Shown piece after piece: positions 8,160-17,257 of a stretch of 64,000 nt of DNA. The position numbers and the translations under genes were made by a program. The notes under the pieces were generated by a model that ran no database searches, was not told the origin of the DNA, and saw only the letters and a program-made list of their open reading frames with translations. This DNA comes from Gammaproteobacteria bacterium (GTDB taxonomy: Bacteria; Pseudomonadota; Gammaproteobacteria; Steroidobacterales; Steroidobacteraceae): contig JAQGOF010000080.1 of assembly GCA_028293745.1 (NCBI GenBank), forward strand, positions 1-64,000, written 5' to 3'. Numbering within the stretch: position 1 is the first letter of the stretch; each line of letters opens with the position of its first letter.

Positions 8160-9521
8160 ATGACCGAGGACTGGAAGGATTACACGCAGCGGATCGAGGA
8201 GCTTGCGGGACGTTCGGGGCTCAAATTTCATCCAGTCGAATTCGAAGCCGTCCCGGACACCTTCATGATGGAGATCGCCGTGTACGGGCTGCCGGTGCGC
8301 ATGCCGCACTGGTCCTTCGGCGTTCGCTACATCTACCAGCTCATCCAGCGCCACATGGGCAACTCGCGCCTGTTCGAGGTGGTGTTTCCGGGCAACCCGG
8401 GCCATGCCTACCTCGCCGCCAGTAACGGGCTTGCCGAGAACATACTCGTCACGGCCCATGTCCTGGGCCATGCGGACTTCTCGCGCAACAATCTGATGTT
8501 CCGCCGCTGCCAGGGGCAGGTGAGCGAGCACATCGTCGAGCACGCGGCCAACCACGCGCGCCAGATCCAACAGGCAATCGAGCAATACGGCATGCAGCGC
8601 GTCGAGGCCGTACTCGATGCGGCACTCGCGTTGGAACAACACATCGATGTCGACCAGTCTTTGCGGCGCGAGCGCTATCCCGAGTACGCTCCCGAGGCCA
8701 AGGCGCTCGCGGACGATGAGTTCCGCAAGCGCTTTGCGTCACTCGATCCCACTGCGGCCAGCACGGGACTGGAGATCAAGAAGCGCGCCCCGGTCCCGCC
8801 GCATCCGGAGCGCGATCTGCTCTGGTTCGTGGCGAACTATGCGCCCGAGATGGAGAGTTGGGAGCGGGATATCTTCCTGGCCGTGCGCGAGGAGTCGTTC
8901 TATTTCTATCCGGTGTTCGCCACGCAGATCATGAACGAGGGGTGGGCTTCGTACTGGCATGCGCGGCTGCTGCGCGAGGCAGACTTCGTCCCGCAGCAGG
9001 CGTATCTCGATGCGATCAAGTGTCATTCGGACGTCGTGCGGCCGGTGGCAGCCGATCAGCAGGTTGCGCTCCATATCAACCCGTATCACCTCGGATTCTC
9101 GATGTGGGAGAAGATAGTGGAGAAGGAGGGGATGGATGCCGCCCGCAACATCATGGAACAGGACGATGATTTCGGTTTCATCCGCAACCATCTGACCCGG
9201 GAGCTCGCGGACGAGCTCGGCCTCTTCCGCTTCAGTGCGCGCAACGACGGTCATGTCAAAGTGCTCGAGCACGACCTCACGGCTCTGCACGAGGCTGTGT
9301 TGGGCCCGAAATATAACTTCGGAGCGCCGTCAGTGTCGGCCACGCACGTGCGCACCGATGGAACGCTCGAGTTGACTCACGACAACAGCATTGACGGCCG
9401 CGGACTGGACCTCGAACGAAGCCGCCGTGTACTCGACTACGTGCAACGGGTCTGGCGGCGGCCGATCGTGCTCAGCACGGTGAACCAGGCGGGATCAACG
9501 CTGGAGCTCACCGCTCCTTAG
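8160..9521 (+). CDS. spoVR: SpoVR family protein
   Basis: About 453 residues starting MTEDWKDYTQRIEELAGR. The frame is open upstream to 8076, inside yeaH, but the ATG at 8160 is preceded by a GGAG-rich segment and matches the family N-terminus. Family hallmarks include a FFPGNPGHAYLAA-like segment (VVFPGNPGHAYLA), HADFSRNN, and MNEGWASYWHARLL around residue 260. It is the third member of the prkA-yeaH-spoVR stress locus. In Bacillus, SpoVR contributes to spore cortex formation; in Gram-negative bacteria the role is unknown but linked to stress survival. Its 3' end overlaps the convergent gene at 9508 by 14 bp. Confidence 0.93.
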   Translation: MTEDWKDYTQRIEELAGRSGLKFHPVEFEAVPDTFMMEIAVYGLPVRMPHWSFGVRYIYQLIQRHMGNSRLFEVVFPGNPGHAYLAASNGLAENILVTAHVLGHADFSRNNLMFRRCQGQVSEHIVEHAANHARQIQQAIEQYGMQRVEAVLDAALALEQHIDVDQSLRRERYPEYAPEAKALADDEFRKRFASLDPTAASTGLEIKKRAPVPPHPERDLLWFVANYAPEMESWERDIFLAVREESFYFYPVFATQIMNEGWASYWHARLLREADFVPQQAYLDAIKCHSDVVRPVAADQQVALHINPYHLGFSMWEKIVEKEGMDAARNIMEQDDDFGFIRNHLTRELADELGLFRFSARNDGHVKVLEHDLTALHEAVLGPKYNFGAPSVSATHVRTDGTLELTHDNSIDGRGLDLERSRRVLDYVQRVWRRPIVLSTVNQAGSTLELTAP

Positions 9522-9864
9522 GCGGTGGCGGAGCCGTCTCGCCTTCGCCCCAGTCCTCTTCTTCCTGTGACGTCACGATCGACACCGGATCGCTGGCCGG
9601 GAAAGAGGCTTCCAGGGCCTCATCCAGCTGCTTCTGGATCTTACGGCGTTGATCTTCATGGCCTGCGGCCAACTTTCCTGGGGGATCGCGAAGCGCGACC
9701 CCCGAAGAGTAGCGCTTGCCGCGCTCGGGGAAGACCGGAGGGTCCTGGATCTGGTGATCGGGCTCGGGCTCGTGCGGAGGCGGCGGGTCTGCTGGAACCG
9801 GCTCGGGGACATCTGCCGGGTTGGCAGGAGTGGGGGGCTCGGGCTTGGGTTGTGGGTTGGGCAT
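9508..9864 (-). CDS. small proline-rich hypothetical protein with a conserved FPASDP tail motif
   Basis: 118 residues. The N-terminal half is Pro/Glu-rich and probably disordered. The C-terminal half contains IQKQLDEALEASFPASDPVS, a short helix-plus-FPASDP motif that recurs in many small uncharacterised proteobacterial proteins, which supports it as a real gene. A start with AGAGGAC about 5 nt upstream is convincing. It converges on and overlaps spoVR by 14 bp, and its start lies 60 bp from the divergent EF-G-like gene. No signal peptide or membrane segment is present. Function is unknown. Confidence 0.75.
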   Translation of the reverse strand: MPNPQPKPEPPTPANPADVPEPVPADPPPPHEPEPDHQIQDPPVFPERGKRYSSGVALRDPPGKLAAGHEDQRRKIQKQLDEALEASFPASDPVSIVTSQEEEDWGEGETAPPPPKER

Positions 9865-9924
9865 GGCGTCCTCTGGGAGTAGACTTTAACGCCAGCATCC
9901 TGTGTTCCTTCGGGGGCGTCTGCT

Positions 9925-11973
9925 ATGGCGTATACGACTCAGGGGATTCGGAACGTCGGCCTGGTCGGCCAGGCAGGCACGGGCAAGACGTTGTTGCTGG
10001 AATCCCTGCTGCTCGAGGCGGGCGCGATCCGGAACAGGGGCAGCCTGCTGCGCGGAACGACGGTTTCCGACTCCGACGAGCAGGAGCGCCGTCTGCAACA
10101 CTCTCTCGATACCGCCATCTGCGGTTTCGACCACGGCAAGAACCACGTCAACATCATCGATACGCCCGGGTATCCCGATTTCCTGGGACGCACCTACTCG
10201 GTGCTGGAAGCCGTGGAGACCGCGGCTGTCGTCGTGAGCGCCACGAGCGGTATCGACACGGTTACCCAGCGGCTCATGGATTTCGCGCAGGACCGGCAGT
10301 TGTGCCGGCTCGTCATTATCAACAAGATCGATTGCCGCGACGCGAAGCCGGCCGAAGTGCTGCAACAGGTGCGCGAGACCTTCGGTGCGCACTGCCTGCC
10401 GCTCAATCTGCCCGCCGACTCCGGCAGCGCGGTGGTCGACTGTTTCTTCCAGGCGAGTGGCCGTGCAACCGATTTCTCAACTGCGCAAGGCGCACACACC
10501 CAGATCATCGACCAGGTGATCGAGTTGGACGAGCGCCTGATGGCGCTGTACCTCGAGCAGGGCGCCGAAGTGTCCCCGGAGCAGCTTCACGACCCTTTTG
10601 AGCAGGCGCTGCGCGAGGGTCATCTCATACCGGTGTGCTTTGTCTCGGCCGAGACGGGAGTCGGGGTCCCGGAGCTGCTGACCATCTTCGAGCGGCTCAT
10701 GCCGAACCCGACGGAGGGCAACCCGCCCCCTTTTCTGAAAGGGCCCCTGGGCGACGGCATGCAGCGAGTGCAAGTCTCGCCAGATCCGGACAAACATGTG
10801 ATTGCGCACGTGTTCAAGATCGCAATCGATCCTTACGTGGGCAAGCTGGGCCTGTTGCGCGTTCACCAGGGAACGATACGGCAGGGCAGCCAGCTGTTCG
10901 TCGGCGATGCCCGCAAGCCGGTGCGCGTGGCGCATCTATGGCGCCTCATGGGAAAAGAAACGACCGAAATGACCGCGGCGATTCCCGGCGATCTGTGCGC
11001 GCTGGCCAAGATCGACGAGCTGCACCTGGACGCCGTCCTGCATGACTCGCATGACGAAGACCAGTACCACCTGAAGCAGGTGAAATTTCCGCCGCCCATG
11101 CTCGGGATCGCCATCGAGCCCGAACGGCGCGGCGATGAGCAGCGGCTCGCAGACACTCTTCACAAGCTCACGGCAGAGGATCCGTGCGTCCGCATCGAGC
11201 ATCACCCTGCCGTCAACGAGACGGTTCTCTATGGAATGGGCGAATTGCACTTGCGGGTGTTGCTCGAACGGATGAGCGAGCGATATGGCGTGCGCATCAA
11301 GACCCGGCCGCCCAGCATCCCCTACCGTGAAACCATTACCCGTTCGGCCCAGGGACATTGCCGGCACAGGAAGCAGACGGGAGGCGCGGGACAGTTTGGT
11401 GAGGTGACCTTGCGCGTGGAGGCGCTGGAGCGTGGGCGGGGGTTCGAATTCGTAGACGAGGTTGTTGGGGGAGCGATTCCCGGACAATTCATCCCGGCGG
11501 TGGAGAAGGGCGTCCGGCAGGTTTTGACCGAAGGCGCGCTCGCCGGATTTCCTCTGCAGGACCTGCGCGTGACGGTGCTCGATGGCAAGCATCACCCAGT
11601 GGATTCCAAGGAAGTTGCATTCGTTTCCGCCGGACGCAAGGCGTTGCTCGATGCACTCCAGAAGGCGGGTCCCATCGTGCTCGAGCCCATCGTGCATGTG
11701 GAGATTACTGCGCCGGCAAGCTCAATTGGTGATATCACCGGCGATCTTGCGACCAAGCGCGCGCGGATCAACGGTAACAACGCCCTGCCGGGTCAGCGCG
11801 CAACGGTGAGCGCTCTCGTGCCGCTCGCCGAAGTGTCGGAGTATCAATCGCGGCTCAAGGCGCTCACGGGTGGCGAAGGAGCGTACGCGATGGAGCTGAG
11901 TCACTATGACCCGGTCCCGTCGCGCAAACAGCAGGAGCTGATGGACGCCTACCGGCCCCGCAGCGACGAGTGA
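9925..11973 (+). CDS. elongation factor G-like translational GTPase
   Basis: 682 residues, in the range of EF-G paralogues. The GTPase domain has the P-loop GQAGTGKT (residues 15-22), G3 DTPGYPD and G4 NKID. Domain II starts near residue 290, and EF-G domains III-V follow with the domain IV motif GGAGQFGEVTLRVE and domain V GDITGDLATKRARING. Several consensus positions differ from housekeeping EF-G (for example QAGTGKT in the P-loop), as in the auxiliary FusA2/EF-G2 group. No str operon genes (rpsL, rpsG, tuf) are nearby, which also argues for a paralogue. It probably acts in translation or ribosome rescue under special conditions; this is inference. Confidence 0.88.
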   Translation: MAYTTQGIRNVGLVGQAGTGKTLLLESLLLEAGAIRNRGSLLRGTTVSDSDEQERRLQHSLDTAICGFDHGKNHVNIIDTPGYPDFLGRTYSVLEAVETAAVVVSATSGIDTVTQRLMDFAQDRQLCRLVIINKIDCRDAKPAEVLQQVRETFGAHCLPLNLPADSGSAVVDCFFQASGRATDFSTAQGAHTQIIDQVIELDERLMALYLEQGAEVSPEQLHDPFEQALREGHLIPVCFVSAETGVGVPELLTIFERLMPNPTEGNPPPFLKGPLGDGMQRVQVSPDPDKHVIAHVFKIAIDPYVGKLGLLRVHQGTIRQGSQLFVGDARKPVRVAHLWRLMGKETTEMTAAIPGDLCALAKIDELHLDAVLHDSHDEDQYHLKQVKFPPPMLGIAIEPERRGDEQRLADTLHKLTAEDPCVRIEHHPAVNETVLYGMGELHLRVLLERMSERYGVRIKTRPPSIPYRETITRSAQGHCRHRKQTGGAGQFGEVTLRVEALERGRGFEFVDEVVGGAIPGQFIPAVEKGVRQVLTEGALAGFPLQDLRVTVLDGKHHPVDSKEVAFVSAGRKALLDALQKAGPIVLEPIVHVEITAPASSIGDITGDLATKRARINGNNALPGQRATVSALVPLAEVSEYQSRLKALTGGEGAYAMELSHYDPVPSRKQQELMDAYRPRSDE

Positions 11974-11985
11974 TCTCGCCGCCCG

Positions 11986-13617
11986 CTACGGCACCGAGGT
12001 TGGAAAATGGGGCGGCTGGCGGGCATGGCTTGCTTGTTCGAAGGCATACGCGCAGGCGATCAGCCTGGGCTCGCTCCACGCTGCGCCCACGAGCGAGAGG
12101 CCAACAGGTAGTCCGCGTACGAGGCCCATCGGCACTGTGATGTGGGGATAGCCTGCTATAGCCGGCGCGCTGGATACACCGCCGCCCAGGAAATGATCGC
12201 CATTCACCCAATCATTCGTCCAGGCGGCGCCCATCGTGGGAGCGACGAGCACATCCAGATGGTCTTTCGCGAGTGCGGCATCGATGCCCTCGACGCCGGC
12301 CAACCGCCTGGCACGCTCACGCGCCTCTACGTAGTCCTTGTCAGTAATTGGGCCCTTCGCCTGGGCATTGACGAACAACTCCTGCGCAAAAATCGGCATC
12401 TCCCGCTCGTGTTCGTTGTTGTTGAACACAATCAGGTCGGCGAGGGAGCGAGGAGTTGCGCCGCGGTTGGCCAGATAGCGGTTGATGCCGTCCTTGAATT
12501 CGTAGAGGAGTACGGTCTGTTCTTCCGCGTCAAACTTGCCTTGTGTAGGTATGTCTGCGGGATCGACGATGATCGCACCTCGGGCCCGCAACGTATCGAT
12601 GGCACGATTGAACACAGTGTCAACTTCGTCGTGAAAGCCTGCGTGTTGCCGCATCACTCTGATGCGCACACCCTTGAGCCCATCGCGGTTGAGAAACTGT
12701 GTGTAGTCCAACGGTGTTTGCAATTTGAGCGGCTCGGTTGCCGGGTCATCCGGGTCGTAGCCCGCAAGCACGCTCAGGAGGGCGGCGGCATCGGCTACCG
12801 AGCGAGCCATCGGACCTGCGGTATCCTGACTTGCGGCGATCGGGATGATTCCTGAGCGTGACACCAGGCCCACCGTGGGCTTGATGCCGACCAGGGCGTT
12901 GACGCTGCTCGGACACACGATGGAGCCATCTGTCTCCGTTCCAACCGCGGCGACGGCCAGGTCGGCCGCGATCGCGGCTCCCGACCCCGAGCTCGAGCCG
13001 CAGGGATTGCGGTTGAGTGCGTACGGATTGCGAGTCTGTCCACCCCGGCCGCTCCAGCCGCTCGTGGAGTGCGTCGAGCGGAAGTTGGCCCATTCACTCA
13101 GGTTGGTTTTGCCGAGAATCAGTGCTCCGGCCTGGCGCAACCTGCGTACGATGAAGGCGTCGCGGGGCGGCTTGGACCCGATGAGGGCAAGCGATCCGGC
13201 GGTCGTCTGCATGCGGTCGCCGGTGTCAATGTTGTCCTTGAGCAGGATGGGGACGCCGAAGAGCCGTTGCTGCTGCGCGCGCTTCGCGCGCGCGCGTTGA
13301 TCCGCACCGGTATCGAGGGTGGCCGCGATCTGCGCCGCATCTGGGTTGATTTCCAGCACGGAGTTGATCCTGGCGCCGGCGCGGTCGATGGCGTTGATAC
13401 GTGTTTCGTAGTGACGTTCGAGAGCTCGGACGTCGAAGCGCCCTGCGGCGAGCCCTTGCTGCACTTCTATGATGGATGGTTCCGTGGGGACGGAATCGCG
13501 CGCTGCAGCGTCGTTGGCGCATGTCGCGAGGACCGTCGTAACGAAGACACCGCTTAACCGGAACATTGCGGCCAAGCAGAGCGCAACACGCTTGCGGCCC
13601 GCATTCAGCCTGACCAC
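11986..13617 (-). CDS. exported amidase (amidase signature family)
   Basis: 543 residues. The N-terminus is hydrophobic and cleavable-looking (LATCANDAAARDS ends it), so the enzyme is probably periplasmic or surface-anchored. The Ser-cisSer-Lys core is visible: Lys in PILLKDNIDTGD, the Gly/Ser-rich loop GSSSGSGAAIAA, and the nucleophile Ser in GTETDGSIVCPSS. Such enzymes hydrolyse amide bonds, but the substrate cannot be read from sequence. The start is uncertain: GTG at 13617 lacks a clear ribosome site and an ATG at 13566 would give a shorter signal peptide. Its 3' end lies 12 bp from the convergent EF-G-like gene. Confidence 0.9.
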   Translation of the reverse strand: MVRLNAGRKRVALCLAAMFRLSGVFVTTVLATCANDAAARDSVPTEPSIIEVQQGLAAGRFDVRALERHYETRINAIDRAGARINSVLEINPDAAQIAATLDTGADQRARAKRAQQQRLFGVPILLKDNIDTGDRMQTTAGSLALIGSKPPRDAFIVRRLRQAGALILGKTNLSEWANFRSTHSTSGWSGRGGQTRNPYALNRNPCGSSSGSGAAIAADLAVAAVGTETDGSIVCPSSVNALVGIKPTVGLVSRSGIIPIAASQDTAGPMARSVADAAALLSVLAGYDPDDPATEPLKLQTPLDYTQFLNRDGLKGVRIRVMRQHAGFHDEVDTVFNRAIDTLRARGAIIVDPADIPTQGKFDAEEQTVLLYEFKDGINRYLANRGATPRSLADLIVFNNNEHEREMPIFAQELFVNAQAKGPITDKDYVEARERARRLAGVEGIDAALAKDHLDVLVAPTMGAAWTNDWVNGDHFLGGGVSSAPAIAGYPHITVPMGLVRGLPVGLSLVGAAWSEPRLIACAYAFEQASHARQPPHFPTSVP

Positions 13618-14014
13618 TGCAGAACACTGTTTGGGATTTTAGGTGCTTGTATCGTAACCATTTAGGGCTCAAGTAAAGCTAATCGGCCGGCCGCTGTCGC
13701 AAGTGCCGTGCATAAACCGCTCTTCGCGTCCCCATGCCGCACTGCAGCAGACACGACCGCTCTGTGGCGTTTTCGCTGCACGTGTTCCCTAATGTTTCAT
13801 ATTGCATCATATTGTGGTGCCCCTGGGGATATCCGTATACTCGCGCCCATAGCGAAAACCACGCACTTATGGGCATTTGTGGTGGAAGCGGCACGTTTGC
13901 GGAGCTTATCTAAAGCACTGCTCAAGTGTGGCAAAAGTACAGCGCCTGTCTACGTGGCCGGCCGTGGGGGATCTGCGGCTCCGCGCATAACTTATTTTTG
14001 GGAGACATCAGAAA
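13618..14014. other. divergent intergenic region between amidase and TonB-dependent receptor
   Basis: 397 bp, noticeably more AT-rich than its surroundings, especially around 13790-13870. It contains no supported ORF. It must hold the promoters of both the amidase (minus) and the receptor (plus). A GGGAGAC ribosome site lies just before the receptor ATG. No regulator site could be named. Confidence 0.4.
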
Positions 14015-17000
14015 ATGACGATTACAGCTGATGGGATCATCAGAAGAGCGGTTCGAACGGCTCTCCTGACCAGCGGAACGATCGCGGCGGGACTCGCGGG
14101 GCACTCTCAACAGGCGCGCGCCGCTGCGCCAGCTGACGCCGAAGAAGCGCCAGCGCTCCAGGAAGTGGTCGTGACGGGTTCACGCATCACGGCACCCAAC
14201 CTGGAGTCAATCAGCCCTGTCACCGCAATAAGCGCCGACGAAGTCAAGGAAACCGGCGTCACCCGCGTCGAGGACCTCCTGAACAGCCTGCCCCAGGTCG
14301 TTGCCGACCAGGGATCCGGCATTTCAATGGGCTCGAGCGGTACCGCGACCATCAACCTTCGCGGCCTTGGCCCTCAGCGCACCTTGGTGCTGATCAATGG
14401 CCGGCGCCTGATGGGCGGTGACCCCGTCTCGCCGAGCAATACGAACCTCGGCTATGCATCTACCGCGGACGTCAACCAGATCCCTGTCGCCCTGATCGAG
14501 CGCGTGGACGTACTCACGGGCGGCGCCTCCTCCACATACGGCGCGGACGCCGTGGCAGGCGTCGTGAACTTCGTGATGAACGATCACTTCGAGGGTGTGC
14601 GCGTTGATGCCAATTTCGGCATTTACAACCACAGCAACCACGAGGACTGGATCAACCCGCTGGCGGCAAAGAGAGGCTTCAACACGGTGACGGGCACCAA
14701 CTGGGACGGACAGAACAAGGATCTGACCGTCATCATGGGCCACAACTTCGCCGACGGCGCGGGAAATTTCGAAGGCTACATTGGTTATCGCCGCGCATCG
14801 CCCATTACAGCCGACCACCGTGATTTTTCGAACTGCGTGCTCGGCGATCAGCTGACCGGCGGTACTCCTTGGGTCTGCGGCGGCTCGAGCACTTCCGCGC
14901 CGGCGATCTGGTTCGATCCCGTCAGCGGCGCGGCGAGTCAGATCAATCCGGACGGTACCGTAGGTGCCCGGTACGCGCGTTACAACTATGCCGCGACCCA
15001 CTATCTGCAGCGTATCGATGAGCGCTACACCGCCGGATTCTTCGGTCATCTGAAGTTCAATGATCACGCCGAGGCGTACACCGAGTTCGGGTTCATGGAC
15101 GACACTACTCGCGGTAACTACGCCCCCGCGGGCGCGTTCATCGCCAGCGGTAAGTCCGTCGATAAGGATACCGGTCTGCCGGATGGCAACTGGTCGGTCA
15201 ATTGCGGAGCCGGGGCGTTCGGCAATGCGGGAATGAACCCGTACATGACGGCGTCAGAGTTCGGCACCTGGTGTAACCCCGGCGTCGGCGGAGTCACCAC
15301 GGACTTCACGAATGCGACCCGGGCAGCCGGCAACACCAGCACCTCCTACCAGGTCCAGAACGGCGTTGCGCAGTTGACTCTCGGCCGCCGCAACGTCGAA
15401 GGCGGTCCCCGCATGGACGAGTACACGCACACCACGTGGCGCGGCGTTCTGGGTCTTCGGGGTGCGATCAACGAGGCGTGGAATTACGATGTTTCTGGAA
15501 TTTTCGGGAAGACTCGCTCCTCCGATTACCACAACAACGACACTTCATCGGTCCGGATGCAGGAAGCGCTGCTGGCCACCAAGGATCCCACCACCGGAGC
15601 GATCACCTGCCTGAGCGGGAATCCGGCTTGCGTGCCGTGGAATATCTTCAATCCTACGATTCCGGTCACCTCGAATCAGCTGACTTACTTCACCAATCCC
15701 GGAATCTTCATCTCCGATCAGGAAGAGGACATTGTCAGCGGCTTCGTCAGCGGCGATCTGACTTCCTACGGCGTGAAGCTGCCGACTGCCGAGGATGGTC
15801 TGAAGGCTGTGTTCGGTTCGGAATACCGGCGCGTGACCCTGAGCACCCGTCCGGATCAGGAGTACCTCTCCGGAGATCTGGCCGGAAACGGCTCGCCCAT
15901 TCCGGGTGTGACCGCCGGCATGCATGTATGGGAGGCGTTCACCGAGTTCCGTATGCCTCTCGTACGCAACATGCCTGGCGTGCAGTCTCTCGACTTCGAG
16001 ACCGGCTATCGTTATTCGAACTACACCACCGGATTCTCAACCAATACGTACAAATTCGGTGTGGAATGGAAGCCGATCAACGATGTGAGGTTGCGGGCGA
16101 GCTACAACCGTGCGGTCCGCGCGCCCAACCTCCAAGAGCTGTTTCGCCCTGACATCGTGGGGCTGGATAGTGGCGGCGACAGCTGCGCGGCCCCCAGCAA
16201 CCTCACCGCGGCTCAGTGCGCACTGCAGGGTGTCACTCCCGCGCAGTACGTGGCTGGCGGCGGCGGTGTCGCCGGCAACCCTGCCGGTCAGTACCAGGGT
16301 CAGATCGGTGGTAATCCGAAGCTGAGACCGGAAGTGGGCAAGACCTACAACGTGGGTGTCGTCTTCACGCCGTCCTTCCTGCCGGGTTTCAGTGCGACGC
16401 TCGACTACACCGACATCAAGATCACGGACATCATCACCTCGTTCGGTCCGAATCTGATTCAGGGCAACTGCGTCCTGACCGGAAGTGCCTCGAGCTACTG
16501 GTGCCAGTTGGTCCATCGCAGCGCCACCGGGTCCCTGTGGACGAGCCCGCAAGGCTACACCGTCGATCCGCTGCTCAATCTCGGCAGCCTCGAGAACCGC
16601 TCGGTCGATGTGGGTCTCGCCGAACGCTTCGACATGGGTTCGTTTGGCAAGCTCCATGCGCGCTTGGACGGAACCTACCTGCTGAAACTGATCACCGCGC
16701 CGGGAACGTATCAGGGACTTACGTCGCCGACATCCGAGTGCGCCGGCCGTTTCGGCCCGTCCTGTGCGCCAGCAACTCCGAAGTGGCGGCATCGTCTGGC
16801 CGTCGATTGGCAAACCCCGCTCTCCGGTCTGGGCGTGGGCGCCACCTGGCGCTTCATCGGCAAGGCCCGAAACACGCTGTTGGATCCCACGAGCCCGGAC
16901 TATGTGGGTGATCCGACTCAGAAGCTCATCGACGACCATATCCCGAACATCAGCTACCTCGACCTGCGTGCTTCGTACCAGTGGAATAAGGTCACGATTC

Positions 17001-17155
17001 GCACGGGCGTCAACAACGTCGCGGATAAGGATCCGCCGCTGTTCGATACCGTCAATTCCGGTGGTAACTCCATTTACGCGGAGAGCAACACCTACGCAGG
17101 TATGTACGACATGGCCGGCCGGTTCGTGTACCTGAACCTGACGGTCGACTTCTAA
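14015..17155 (+). CDS. TonB-dependent receptor (large, oar-like/carbohydrate or peptide type)
   Basis: 1046 residues. A signal peptide ending near QARAAAPA is followed by the TonB-box-like LQEVVVTGSRI, a plug domain (about residues 65-190) containing RGLGPQRTLVLINGRR and TGGASSTYGADAVAGVVNF, and a large beta-barrel ending in an aromatic C-terminus LNLTVDF. It sits in the outer membrane and would use the proton-motive force through TonB. The plug sequence and size are typical of receptors that import oligosaccharides or peptides rather than siderophores; the substrate is unknown. It is closely related in design to the receptor at 29676-32699. A strong terminator follows the stop. Confidence 0.95.
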   Translation: MTITADGIIRRAVRTALLTSGTIAAGLAGHSQQARAAAPADAEEAPALQEVVVTGSRITAPNLESISPVTAISADEVKETGVTRVEDLLNSLPQVVADQGSGISMGSSGTATINLRGLGPQRTLVLINGRRLMGGDPVSPSNTNLGYASTADVNQIPVALIERVDVLTGGASSTYGADAVAGVVNFVMNDHFEGVRVDANFGIYNHSNHEDWINPLAAKRGFNTVTGTNWDGQNKDLTVIMGHNFADGAGNFEGYIGYRRASPITADHRDFSNCVLGDQLTGGTPWVCGGSSTSAPAIWFDPVSGAASQINPDGTVGARYARYNYAATHYLQRIDERYTAGFFGHLKFNDHAEAYTEFGFMDDTTRGNYAPAGAFIASGKSVDKDTGLPDGNWSVNCGAGAFGNAGMNPYMTASEFGTWCNPGVGGVTTDFTNATRAAGNTSTSYQVQNGVAQLTLGRRNVEGGPRMDEYTHTTWRGVLGLRGAINEAWNYDVSGIFGKTRSSDYHNNDTSSVRMQEALLATKDPTTGAITCLSGNPACVPWNIFNPTIPVTSNQLTYFTNPGIFISDQEEDIVSGFVSGDLTSYGVKLPTAEDGLKAVFGSEYRRVTLSTRPDQEYLSGDLAGNGSPIPGVTAGMHVWEAFTEFRMPLVRNMPGVQSLDFETGYRYSNYTTGFSTNTYKFGVEWKPINDVRLRASYNRAVRAPNLQELFRPDIVGLDSGGDSCAAPSNLTAAQCALQGVTPAQYVAGGGGVAGNPAGQYQGQIGGNPKLRPEVGKTYNVGVVFTPSFLPGFSATLDYTDIKITDIITSFGPNLIQGNCVLTGSASSYWCQLVHRSATGSLWTSPQGYTVDPLLNLGSLENRSVDVGLAERFDMGSFGKLHARLDGTYLLKLITAPGTYQGLTSPTSECAGRFGPSCAPATPKWRHRLAVDWQTPLSGLGVGATWRFIGKARNTLLDPTSPDYVGDPTQKLIDDHIPNISYLDLRASYQWNKVTIRTGVNNVADKDPPLFDTVNSGGNSIYAESNTYAGMYDMAGRFVYLNLTVDF

Positions 17156-17200
17156 GATTCCAGGACGGAAGCCAGGAAGTAAGACTGTTGTTGCTTATTG

Positions 17201-17227
17201 CGGCGGGCGCGAGCCCGCCGTTTTTTT
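17201..17227 (+). terminator. rho-independent terminator after TonB-dependent receptor
   Basis: A perfect 8-bp GC stem cggcgggc/gcccgccg with loop gcga is followed immediately by seven T residues, 45 bp after the receptor stop. It would end forward transcription before the convergent sulfotransferase gene. Confidence 0.92.
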
Positions 17228-17257
17228 GGGCAATTTGAGCCGACTCGCGCGCTGGAG

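Noticed and set aside
13679-13894. A 71-codon minus-strand frame in the AT-rich gap before the first TonB-dependent receptor
   Set aside because: No ribosome site or recognisable composition; the gap is better explained as promoter DNA.
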